Source of the DNA: Celoporthe dispersa
Taxonomy: Eukaryota > Ascomycota > Sordariomycetes > Diaporthales > Cryphonectriaceae
Reading direction: 5' to 3'
DNA length: 64,000 nt
Assembly (NCBI GenBank): GCA_016584495.1
Contig: WAID01000010.1
Location: 372,001 to 436,000, forward strand
Shown here one piece after another: positions 1-9,841 of the stretch. Position 1 is the first letter of the stretch; every line of letters starts with the position of its first letter. The notes under the pieces were generated by a model. It was given only the letters and a program-made list of their open reading frames with translations. It was not told the DNA's origin and did no database searches. The position numbers and the translations under genes were made by a program.

Positions 1-799
1 CACGTCCACCAGGCTCACAACCCTTGAGATCTTGCCCTCTACAAACCAGTAGAACACAATCTCCCCGAACCGAACTTCCCTCCCCGTGCCCTCCACCCCA
101 GCAAACTCCCCCAGCCGATGTGCCCGTAAAGCTCAACAGCGCAGCTACTATGCCCTTCTCCTCATCCACCACGAGACCACTAATGGCGAACGTGATGTCC
201 CGGATCGCAGCCTGTGCGTCCGTCATGAGTCGCTGGTACACAGGCAGAGCGAGGGTCTTGCCGTTGTGGGTCACAGTGGGGTGACAAAAGGTCGGCAGGC
301 TGGCGGTCATCTGGCGGGTGTTGATGGCGGATATGTAGGACCGGTACGTCTCGGCGAGGCTGGCGCTGCTGTCTTGGCCTGCTGGGTGAGCCGGGATGTC
401 TGCGGCGCGTTCTGCTGCAGCGGGCTGAGGCTGGCGGGGCTGCAGGGGTTCTGTGTCGAGGATGATCTCGGCGCGGATGATTGTGGCGCTGCTGGAAGAC
501 CAGATGAAGGCGTGCGCTGCAACCTCGACGGGGAGGGAGGCGGTCTCGTCGTCGCCTGTCTCGGTCGGTGCTGCTCTGCGGATGGTGAGGATCACCCGTG
601 CTGCGAGGAGAGATGGGCTGGTGGCGGCGGCGGTGTTGTCCTTGAGGGCGATGTCCACTGACGAGCTGAGGATGATGTACTCTGTCCCGCTAATTCGAAC
701 CTGAGGTGTTGGGAAGGTTGGTCTTGTGATACTGGCATCGTCCAGCCCGCCTGCGCTGGCGAGACGGCCGAGGATAGCGGAGCGGAGGACTGGATCCAT
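1..799 (-). CDS. SnoaL-like (polyketide cyclase-type) protein, partial, frameshifted
   Basis: The gene starts at the ATG at 799 and runs off the left edge. Reading is open from 799 to about 113 and gives about 225 residues. The first 130 or so residues are not recognised. The following part (SYISAINTRQM, TFCHPTVTHNGK) has the helix-plus-cone look of the SnoaL-like NTF2-fold family, whose members act as cyclases, hydrolases or isomerases on small organic substrates. At the C5 run at 108-112 (G5 in the coding strand) the frame is lost. Dropping one base there restores a typical SnoaL end (EFAGVEG, FGEIVFYWFVEGKI) that stays open to base 1. I read this as one gene with a single extra base. No intron with proper borders explains the shift. 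The substrate is unknown. Confidence 0.7.
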   Translation of the reverse strand, partial: MDPVLRSAILGRLASAGGLDDASITRPTFPTPQVRISGTEYIILSSSVDIALKDNTAAATSPSLLAARVILTIRRAAPTETGDDETASLPVEVAAHAFIWSSSSATIIRAEIILDTEPLQPRQPQPAAAERAADIPAHPAGQDSSASLAETYRSYISAINTRQMTASLPTFCHPTVTHNGKTLALPVYQRLMTDAQAAIRDITFAISGLVVDEEKGIVAALLSFTGTSAGGVCWGGGHGEGSSVRGDCVLLVCRGQDLKGCEPGGR

Positions 800-2290
800 C
801 TCTCCTTGCAAGTTCTATCTTGGATGTCTGGGAAATCTAGTGTCCTAGGTTTAATTTTGGGGTGGCTTGACAGTGGAAGAAAGCAATCAGAGTTTCCGCT
901 GCAACATTATCTTGTCGATTGTCAACGGCTGCTTGGCGAGTGTTGGCTGTATTCCGGAACGGGACAGATCCTTCGTCTCCCACGCCCTTCCGGGTGGAGT
1001 TTCGTTGTCAGCCATTCACCGGTGACAGTATGCATCATTGCGCCCTGCCGCATACTATAATCTTTACAAGATAATATTGCGCAAACGAGGTTTAATTTCT
1101 TCAGTGTCCCGAGGTCGGGCGTTCAGGGAATCCGCGTCGATGTCAACAGGTCTTCCAACTCCAGCGAAACCCGAGACACTGTTCAGGAGCCTATCAGGAT
1201 CTAGAATTTAAACACAATACGTCACATTACTCATAATGAGCTCTGCAGAGATCGTTGACGTTTAAATATAGCTTTTATGTCGTCTGGTAAGTAAAGGCAT
1301 TGTGTCACGCCCGAGCCGTGACATACCCGGCCGCGCGTGACGGCGGCAGAGATCGTTTCGCCTTCATGAAGCTGGGATGAGATCAAGAAGATCAACGCTG
1401 CATGCGAACTCTCGTATATTTATTAGATCCGATCTTGCCGAGAAACATCGGTACCGTGCATAGGGGAGTGTCGTCTTTTTTTTTCTTCTTCCTTTTCTTT
1501 TTCCTTTTTCGAGATTCTGACACGCGAGACCCACAAGTTGCGCATCTGAAACAAACCCACGGGCTTGTGCCAATGCCGTCTCAAGTTATCCCGAATAGCC
1601 ACACGAGGAGCCCTCGTCCCGGGACCTCCTGGCGCTCTGATTCGTCCCGCGCGTATGCGCTCGCGCGCTTGTTGTGCATCCGACTTTTCCAGAGAGAGTT
1701 CCAAATTTAGAAGAAACCTGGGCGCGTGCAAAGAGGCAAGTGTTTGTGTCAGTAGCGAGCGGCAAGCCGCTGGGCATGCAGGAGGTTGGTCTCATAGCCC
1801 TGGCGCCGGCAGCTCGTCCGATGAAAACTGTCCGCTCTCTCCTCTTTTGGACGCGTGGACGGGGCCTTCTTGGTCCTGAGGCGCAGCTCCGTGACATGTT
1901 TACTCAAAAGGGAGTGAATATCTCTCCTTTTCGGAGAGACTCAATAAGGCCGGCCAGTCTCCGCAGTGATGGTCTCGTTGGCGTAAGTGAGTTTTCTTTC
2001 TCTCTCTCCTTTTCGTTCTTCACCCGCATTGTTCAACCGGTCACCCTGGATCTGGCCATCCATCAATTCAATTTTGTAATTCACGATATCGCGGCCGGTC
2101 TCAGCGTATTTTTTTTTCACAACGTCCGAGGAGGATCCTTAGGGGCGGACAACATATATTCTTTTTCCCAGCGGCAGGGCCTCAGCAACACACTTTCCAG
2201 TCCAATCCGAACCTTCTATGTTTACGACTCCTCCGACATAATAATAACAACGAACACGCCCCTACCACGTCTTCATTGACATACGAAATC
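800..2290. other. Intergenic region, divergent promoters
   Basis: No open frame here looks like a protein. It separates the minus-strand SnoaL-like gene from the plus-strand small membrane protein, so it should hold both promoters. The only clear structure is a pyrimidine-rich tract at about 1474-1511 (T runs broken by C). Overlapping open frames at 1402-2279 on both strands look like chance. Confidence 0.5.
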
Positions 2291-2793
2291 ATGACACCAT
2301 GTCTTCCTCTCCTTCGCAACATCACCACGACCGTCTTCCTCCTCCTCTCCCACATCACACTGGCACTAAGCTTGCCAACACAACAACACACTACGCGGGA
2401 CATCAGGAACGACACTCATAGGCACAGCAAGAGGGCCATCAATCTTGGCAGCGTCGGTGGCAGCGTCGCCGGAGGAGCGGCTGGTCTAGTAATTCTTGCG
2501 CTCATCATTGGGCTGGGAGCCGCATCGATTGCGCTGTTTGGGTCAGTCGAGTGGGCAGAGCTCAGGGGCAAGAACAAGGAGGCACAGAATAGTGCCGCAC
2601 AGGAGAAGGGGGGTATGACTCGGACTCGGACTCGATCGAGGAGTATAAAGAGAAGGCAGTGCAGCAGGGCAGGCAGGCAGAGGCTGTGACCAGCGAGAAG
2701 CCTAGTATGCCGAAAAGGCCACGTTTGGCACTGAAGAGTTTCCTGCCCATGGATTTCAACTACGCATGGGGCTCAAACCACTCTAGACCATGA
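2291..2793 (+). CDS. Small secretory-pathway single-pass membrane protein with Kex2-type site
   Basis: The product starts with a signal peptide (hydrophobic core TVFLLLSHITLALS). A short polar stretch ending in HSKR, a dibasic Kex2-like site, follows. Next is a Gly/Ala-rich membrane segment (GGAAGLVILALIIGLGAAS) and a polar tail. In the raw frame the tail becomes an Arg-rich stretch ending at 2689. One extra base in the G6 run at 2608-2613 gives instead an acidic tail (YDSDSDSIEEY) open to a TGA at 2791-2793, which looks much more protein-like. A 47-nt intron at 2613-2659 (GTATGA..CAG) would also restore this frame, but its 3' end is purine-rich. An in-frame upstream ATG lies at 2276; I prefer 2291 because the signal peptide follows it closely. 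The function is unknown. Confidence 0.5.
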
Positions 2794-3021
2794 TCTCATA
2801 GATATATTACGACCTTAAGAGAAATAGAGATTAGAATAAAATGTCTTCACCGTTTCACGAAGCATTGCCCCTTCTCTACGTTGAGCCAGTCGTTTCTGCG
2901 GAGATCTCATATTCATTCTCTCCCTCTTCCCCTGTTCCAATCTGGTAGAACATAAGATGAAATCATTTATTCAATTCCTGGAGTATTCATGAGTTCTCAA
3001 TCGCTGAGTGAAATGCAAAGC

Positions 3022-5209
3022 TCAAGTAGCCTCCTCCAGCTCGGTGTAGGCTGGCAGGACTTCCAACTCCTCAAACTCCCGCATCGATATATCGTATCCC
3101 AAATGCCTCTTAAGCAGCTCATGCGTCACGAACCTCTCGGGACAATTGCCCTGCGCGTCCACAAATGACACGTGGTGATTCAGATCACTGATCCGCTTGA
3201 GCTCGTTCGCATGTCGGTGGTGGTGCGGACAGCCATCCACCCCGATCAGGAAAATCGTCACATGCGCCCAGGACAGGCCCAGCAGATCCAGCTCGAACTC
3301 GTCCATATCCGTAGCCTCCCCGTCGAGCAGGAGCAACAGCCGCAGCATACGGGTCTCAGGCCCGGCCTGCCACCCATAGACGGGATGGTGCGTGGCGGAG
3401 GCGGAGTGCTTTTGGAAGTGCAGGTTCTTGACGAGCTGCCAGCCAGTCATGACCCGGGTCCCGCCGCCGACGGGGATGTTGCTCCATGTCTCGTCGAAGT
3501 TGAGGTGGTTCACGGTGCCGATGTAGCGGGCGTTCGTGGCAAAGGTGACGAGGTCGTAGCCGCGGTGGTTGTGGGCGTGGTTGGACATGGCGTCGGTGAA
3601 TCGGCGGATGATGGCCTTGGCGACGTCTGCTCGTGATGTCAGCTGGCTATCCTCTGATCTCGTGTGGTGTGCGAGAGCAACAACGACTGACCTTTGTTTC
3701 TCGGCTGACAAGTCGACACGTATCTTGTAATCGTGTATTCATCGTACACAGGTTTCACCGGGTCGAAGTCCATGGAGCCGGAGACATCAAGCAGGATCAT
3801 GGTATCATCGTCTGCTTTCTCTGGACGATCGAATGCTCGAAAAGGCGGCGGCATGACTTGTCTTGAATAGCCATCGGACTTGTGTTGTATGTGGCAGACG
3901 TCGGCGTTTGAGAAGTATGCCGGTGGAGGCTCGACTGCTGATGCCATCCGGGCTCGGGCCATGTTCATGGATGAGATGACGTCGGGCTTCATCCTCGCGT
4001 CCGCAGTCCCCTCGCGGTGGTTTAGGACCCAGTACAACCGCTCTTCTGCTGTGTCCTCGTAGCCTCGCCAGGCAGGAGTGATACCTCTCCACCCTGTTAC
4101 GCGGTCAGGATTTAGTTATTGAATACCTTTCTGGATATAAGGCTGGCCGATGGGTGAGGGGGGGATGAAGGAGGTTGGGGGGGTGGGGGTGGAAGACTAA
4201 CCTGCCGCAGCATCCACGGTGAACTTGAGAGGGTTCGATGCTCTATTTGCCCACGCCACAGGGATCGGTTCAAAGTACCCAGCTCTGAGCAGATGCAGGT
4301 ACTGGATGGGCCGACGAGCACGAAGATCTGCAATCTTCGTAGCCATTCCCATCTTCTCCTGATATGCAGTCGCGATCTGCCTCCATGTCTCATCAGGCCA
4401 GCGGCCTAGTTCTTCAGCAATGATTGAGTCTTTCAGAAGCTGTGCCTCCTCGGCTGCTTTCTGATCGGCAGACTTGATGCGGAGAAACTCCTTGGCTCGC
4501 TTTAGTTTCGACACATGCCCGCCGGCTGCAGAGTCCACCGCGCCCGTCTGAGAGCTCAAAGGACCCTCGTCATCCCATATGCTCTCTGCTGGCTCCCTTG
4601 CGTCGACGTTTATCTGCGCCTGGCGGTTCAGCGACTCGTTGAGCCTGAGGGTCTGCTGGATTGCCTGCGTATGATACCTCGGGATCGGCCTCATCCCACC
4701 CGCCCAGAACGCAGCAGAGGATCCATACGCGCCGGTCCGACTGCTGAAAAGACCGTACGGAGAGACGACATTGAAGCGATATGGGTTCCTAAAGCTCAAT
4801 GTCTGCTTGTTGTCGGTGTACGCCTTCTCGCCAGGGTACATGACCGCCCTCGACCACATGTCCTGGACGGGGTAGCGAGCCATCTTGCGCCTCGTGTACT
4901 CACATGACTGGCACGTGCAGTAGAACTCCGAGTCGTGCTCTGGTGGCTCGAGGTCCGCATTCCAGATGTTGTAGTGCCGCTGGACAGTCTGGAGGAAGAG
5001 CTGCATTTCTTGCTGTGGGCGGAAGGTCAGCTAAGCAGCGTGTGGACCGGAGGTCTGGGAGCAAGCAGTCGTACCTCATCCCTTGCGCGTATTTCTGCAG
5101 CCGTGATGACTGCATTCCTGTGTTGATAGTGCGGGATGCTTTCTGCGTAAGAAGGCGGCGCTGCCGCGCGAGAGCTGGCCATCGCACCTTGTCCTTTCGA
5201 GGTAGACAT
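3022..5209 (-). CDS. Von Willebrand factor A (VWA) domain protein
   Basis: Four exons on the minus strand: 5075-5209, 4202-5012, 3692-4093 and 3022-3626. All three introns have GT..AG borders (GTACGA, GTTAGT and GTCAGT donors; GCTGAC-like branch sites) and phases agree, giving 650 residues. The C-terminal third is a VWA domain. The MIDAS motif DVSGS lies at residues 418-422, followed by a GGTR motif and a DGEATD strand, so metal-dependent ligand binding is likely. The first 400 residues are a fungal-specific region with CTCQSCEYTRRK (a possible Cys pair) and a charged helix around residues 225-300. The chosen start (MSTSKGQG) is the second in-frame ATG; another lies at 5248. There is no signal peptide, so it is probably cytosolic or nuclear. 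The partner is unknown. Confidence 0.85.
4152..4192 (+). other. G-run tract (G-quadruplex candidate) inside a VWA-gene intron
   Basis: Five runs of three to seven G with short spacers lie inside the second intron (4094-4201) of the VWA gene. The G-rich strand is the template strand, so the RNA is C-rich. Confidence 0.5.
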
Positions 5210-7581
5210 GATGGTTTTGAGCTGCTGATAAGGGATGAATTGAATCACAGCGAGAACGGGAGAAATATATATATATGGCAGCTAGATTGGCATGCGTGAT
5301 ATTTCGGAGCAGAAGTCCGGTACTTTGCGCCAAATAAAGAAAGAAAAAATGACACATGCGGTATTTGATGTACCCCGGCTTTGGCTGTGAGATCCGGCTG
5401 TCAGATACGAGGTGCTCAGGTGCCCGTGGCGAGGTGGCGCCACGCTGACAGTCCTGCAAGGCAGTATTGGGACAAGGAGGTAAGAGGAAGCGCAATGGTA
5501 GGAGGGGAAGATGTATCTATTCTGTAGGGCGCTGCCTTGCTCTGGGTGGTTGGTTCTGGTAATAGCTTCAAGACTGGATCTTGAAGAGAAGAGAAGGGTA
5601 GAGTGCTGATCAAGAGCGAGGGGAGCACGCGGCCCATTTCAACCAGAGTTAGTGTATTTCGACCAGAGTGGACAAGCGTGAAGCCGTCCCAAGGTTACTG
5701 TGCCGCGCTGCTGTAGTATTGTGTTTCAGGGCCTCACCTGCCCGTCTCGTCGCAACAATGTCAATGCGAAAACACCATTTTGGATAGCTGTTAGCTATAT
5801 GATCGCAGCTCAAGAAGTCCTCATTACGGTTAAAGCAAACGGAAAGTTGCTTGTGTTTTTTGACGTTGGGAATAAATTTAGCTAATGTCATTATAACTAC
5901 ACAGCATGCTGAAATCGAAAGCTCAGTATAATATATTATAGGTCTATCTAACTATCGTTCATAGTCCACATACCCGTATTATTACTCGTCCGAATCCCTT
6001 CAGACACCTCGAGCCTCGCGACGCGACGGACCTAGACAACATCGTACTGCATCCGCTGCAGCCTACTTTGTGCCACCAGACCTAAGCTGACAACCGTCAA
6101 TAAATATGGAGCTGTAAGTGTCAGGTAAGCGATAGGCCGAGAGACGGATGACTCAATTATCCTACTCACACAGCTCAGTGAGGCACGAACTCCCTCAGCC
6201 ATGATGCGGAACATGGGCGCTACGGCACCAAAAGTGCCACCGAATCACAATTGAGAAGAGGCAATGCAGGGGTGGGCAGCTTCGTCATGGGTGTCCTGCA
6301 TGTCAGCAGCGTGGCTGTTCTTCTTGATCCTGATTAAAATCTTGTTCTTCACATCACATGTCAACACGTGCGTTGTCCTGCAGGTGTTGCGCGTAACACG
6401 CCCTCTTTCATGCAAGAATGAGCTCATTGGAAAACAACCCTTGGAGGCCACTCCAGCACCATCAACGACGATATTTTGGATTCAGGGTGTCGAAGGGTCC
6501 TGGCACAATACACAAAGCACCTAGCAATGGCAGCCCGACAGCTCGGATGTAATATTAGTGAGCACACTACGAGCCGAGCGTTGTTGGGATCGAATGCCTG
6601 GGCACCGCTGCTTTGCGAAACCCAAAGTTTATGACCGATCCAGTTTAACACTGGTAAAAGATCCGAATAACTTTATCTGAAATGATAGAGTATTCTTCAA
6701 TGTTTATCAAGACGGAGAAAAAGGAAGAAAGCCAAATGATCCTAATGTTCGAGCGTCACAGGTGAAATGAAAGGGCATCGTCACCGCGTATGTATCTTCA
6801 CCTGTCTGTCTTAAACAATCATACACACTGCTTAACCCCTAATCATGCACCGCCAGAGCCTCTTATTCTGCATGCTCAGTATTCATTAGCGTGAATGCAA
6901 GCACCTGGGCACCCTGGTGCAATTTTAGGTAGGTTCATTTGCTGACTCTGCATAGAGCTGGGCACACCTTCGCCGAAAGGGGGCCACCATATGAAAGTCA
7001 CCTAATCCGATCATTTTTATCTGTGGAGAGAGTGTATGGTCCAGTGGCTGGATCCGCTGAATCGGTGACAATCAAGATGAGAAGCCCCGGGCGGCTACAG
7101 ATTCATGCTGATAAATGAAAAGGAGAGGCATGGAATAAATCGGGAGAGGGGGGCGGGAGACACACTGCACATTCCACATTTCAGGGGTTGAAGTTCTTCG
7201 CCCAGAGCCTACTCCCTGATCCGTATCCCTATCGTTGACATCGAACTATTGTCGCAGGCTCGCTATCTGAGATCCTCAAGATGGTGTAGACGTGATAGTC
7301 AAGGCCTGGATGGGAATATCCTCTCACTCGTCAGGTGTGCGGGATCATGGACCGCTTGAGGACTTGCTGGAATCCGGGAATCCTTGGTGCTCAGCGTTTT
7401 ATACAACTTCTGGTCTTGAACCCGACACACGTATTTCAAGCATTGACATGCCAACTACTTCGACCTTCACCTTTCCAAGTTATCTCAGCACCATTGCCGT
7501 CAAACCTCACATCTCCGCCCCTCCTAGTCTTCTGCAGTCTCACACAAGTCCTCCAGGGCTACCTCCAAGATCCAACCCAAC
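5210..7581. other. Long intergenic region
   Basis: No protein-like frame is visible. A TATATATATATA run at about 5265-5276, some 55-65 bp ahead of the VWA start, could serve as its TATA element. The rest is moderately AT-rich with short chance frames only; a 60-codon minus frame at 6032-6214 has one hydrophobic stretch but no other support. Confidence 0.5.
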
Positions 7582-8157
7582 ATGGATTTGTCGACGGCCC
7601 TCCACCGCCGCGTCGCCCGCACTGCCGCCATCCCCCTTTCCCTCCTGACGCAAGCCGCCGAGGCATACCCCGTGGAGCCGCCCATGAACTTCAACAGCCT
7701 GACGGCCAGAATCAACATGACCGCCGCGGCGGACACGGTCCACAACCTTGTCAAGCGCGCTGAGAACGACTGCTGCGAGGACCTCGCCACTGGCGTTTCC
7801 AAAGGTTGTACCTTTGAGCAGCAGGACCACTGCTCGAACCTGGCCTCCGGAGTGCCGGTGAACTGGTACCTCATGGGATTTATGGGGGTTAGTAGCGATG
7901 GGGGCCGGAATGTTGTGCTAAGAGGGCTTGGTTTTCTTGTTGATCAGGAAGAGGACAAAGCTGATACGCGTGTGGTCATGCGTAGCGAAGGAGAGGGCAT
8001 CATCGACAGAATGAAAGAGAACATCAACATGATCCCGGTTTGGAACTTCTGTCGACTGTGCCCTGTCCTTCTCCCTGACCAATATCTGGCGGGCCATATC
8101 CCTTCGCCAATCATGAGTGTAGAAATGTCATGGTGTTCTTTGATTGCAACTTTCTGA
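7582..8157 (+). CDS. Candidate small secreted cysteine-containing protein with Kex2 site
   Basis: The frame starts with a weak signal-like stretch (TAAIPLSLLTQAAEAYP). A pro-like region ends in VKR at about residue 54, and a cysteine-bearing segment follows (ENDCCEDLATG, GCTFEQQDHCSN). This layout of signal, pro-region, Lys-Arg cut site and Cys-rich mature part is common in fungal secreted peptides. After residue GFMG at about 7888 the sequence no longer looks conserved. A GTTAGT donor there and a TAG acceptor at about 8126 would end the protein after a few more codons, giving about 110 residues rather than 191. The family is not recognised, and the weak signal peptide lowers confidence. Confidence 0.4.
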   Translation: MDLSTALHRRVARTAAIPLSLLTQAAEAYPVEPPMNFNSLTARINMTAAADTVHNLVKRAENDCCEDLATGVSKGCTFEQQDHCSNLASGVPVNWYLMGFMGVSSDGGRNVVLRGLGFLVDQEEDKADTRVVMRSEGEGIIDRMKENINMIPVWNFCRLCPVLLPDQYLAGHIPSPIMSVEMSWCSLIATF

Positions 8158-9160
8158 AATCTGCTACGTTACAAGACCAGAAAGTATATATATATATATA
8201 CCCTCTATCAAGCGGCTCAAATCTGCGGGCACGTTGCGAAGAAAACACTGATAGAGTTCTCTGTTAGATTTGTAGAGATCCCAACATTTCCAGACTCCGC
8301 TAGGCTGCTAATTATAGCGGCTCGCAGTGTTTGTTTACCGCGCTGACTACGTGCTTGAGATTATCGGTTCCCCCATCTGCCGGGTGCTGTGGAAACTTAA
8401 TTGGGTAGTGCCCGTGCAAGTGCAGAGCTTCACTTCGTTGTTGATGTCGAGCCCAAGGCTCGCTCAGCTATGAAGTCGGTCTCGCTCATCTATACGCTCG
8501 CTAGCTCGTCTCCCTCGCATGTAAGCTGTGCGATATCAGGCTCAGAGGCGTGGGAAAAAAAACCTGCATAAGCCCAGACAGAGAAACCCAAGACGCTTGT
8601 GATAAAATTTCGACGAAAGCCCTTTTCATTGATGCCTCTCGACATCATCAGAGCCTTAGATTTAAGACAAGCGTGGCTTTTACGGCTTGGCGCTGGACTT
8701 GGCACGGCTGGATCGTCCAACGCTCGCAATTGTGGTCCAGCCGTCGCTCGCGTATTCGTACATTGTTCCGAACACCACTAAGAAGGCTGAGCCTCTCAGA
8801 TTGGGCCTATCTCATTGGTTGACTATAATGAGACAATGCTTTGGGCAGACAACATGGAAGTGAATAAGAAGCTGGACATTTCCCCCAGAAGACATCGAGG
8901 TAAAAGAGAACAAGTATCTCAAGACATCAACCTCCAAGACTCCCCCAGCTTCATAGACGTTGCTCTTCCACTTGTTGCCTCCCCGCACATTTCGAGCTTT
9001 TGAAGACTGCCACCAGCGAGCGGAAGCGCGTGCCCTACTTCGGTCATTTCCAGAAAACCACTCCTCGACATCAAACTTCGGAACGGGAGCGCACACCCAA
9101 GTCAGGAACGACGACCACAGCAGCATCTCTAAAAGGGCAAAACACGAAGAAAAAGGAAAA
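8158..9160. other. Intergenic region
   Basis: No gene is seen. A (TA)8 tract lies at 8185-8200 just after the previous frame. The last 200 bases should hold the promoter and leader of the MARVEL-like gene. Confidence 0.5.
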
Positions 9161-9841
9161 ATGTTGGGCATGTTCGACTACCGTTACAAGCTCCCCATCC
9201 ACTGCGTGGAGCTCTTCCTCATCGTGGCGGTCATAGCCATCAGCGGTGCCCGGCTCACCCTCCCGGGCTTGACCAGGACGAGGGCCAACACCATCGCTCT
9301 CTCATTCGTGAGTTTCCCGCCCGGTTTGGAGCTGCTGTCAAGACTTTTCATGCCTCCATACTGACTTGTGAGGACGGAAATAGTCTGCCAAATCCATCGC
9401 GTTCATAGGCTATCAAGTCCTGACCGAGCATGTTGCGCGGCTTCGGAAGTGGAAGAGCCTGAAGGCTTATACGATCGTCAACGGTCTGGAGGTGGTCTTC
9501 TGGGCAGCAGTCGTCTTTCTGGTCATCCAGGCCAACTTGGCCCGCTGTATCGGCACTGGCTGCACCCTCAGCTGGGTCGTGGTTTCGCTCTCTATCATAA
9601 TGAGGTAAGCTGCGCGCTTCCCAACGCTCCCGGGTCGTAAATCTCCCATAAACGTTTGAGCTGACTCTTCAACAGCCTTCTCTCTTTCTACTCCTTCCTG
9701 ATCTGCTATATTGCTTTCCGGAAATCGCGCGAGGAGCAGACATATGTCAACAATAACCAGGGGTACGACATGTCGCAAAGGCACCCCGTCGCCCCCGCGG
9801 CGTGGTCTGGGTCCAGTACTTCTGAGTCGGTGAGGAAGTAA
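9161..9841 (+). CDS. MARVEL-like four-helix membrane protein
   Basis: Three exons, 9161-9307, 9384-9604 and 9676-9841, with GTGAGT and GTAAGC donors and CTGAC branch sites, give 177 residues. There are four membrane segments: VELFLIVAVIAISGARL, SIAFIGYQVL (weak), VVFWAAVVFLVIQANL and LLSFYSFLICYIAF. The tail is polar and Ser-rich. Short cytosolic termini, a charged loop between helices 2 and 3 and a Cys pair in the third loop (ARCIGTGC) match the fungal MARVEL-domain proteins, which sit in plasma-membrane or vesicle domains. The start is the first of two close ATGs, preceded by an A-rich leader. There is no link to neighbours. The specific role is unknown. Confidence 0.8.

Noticed and set aside
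1402..2279. Several overlapping open frames on both strands
   Set aside because: Low-complexity starts (poly-F or poly-K from the pyrimidine tract) and no consistent protein features.
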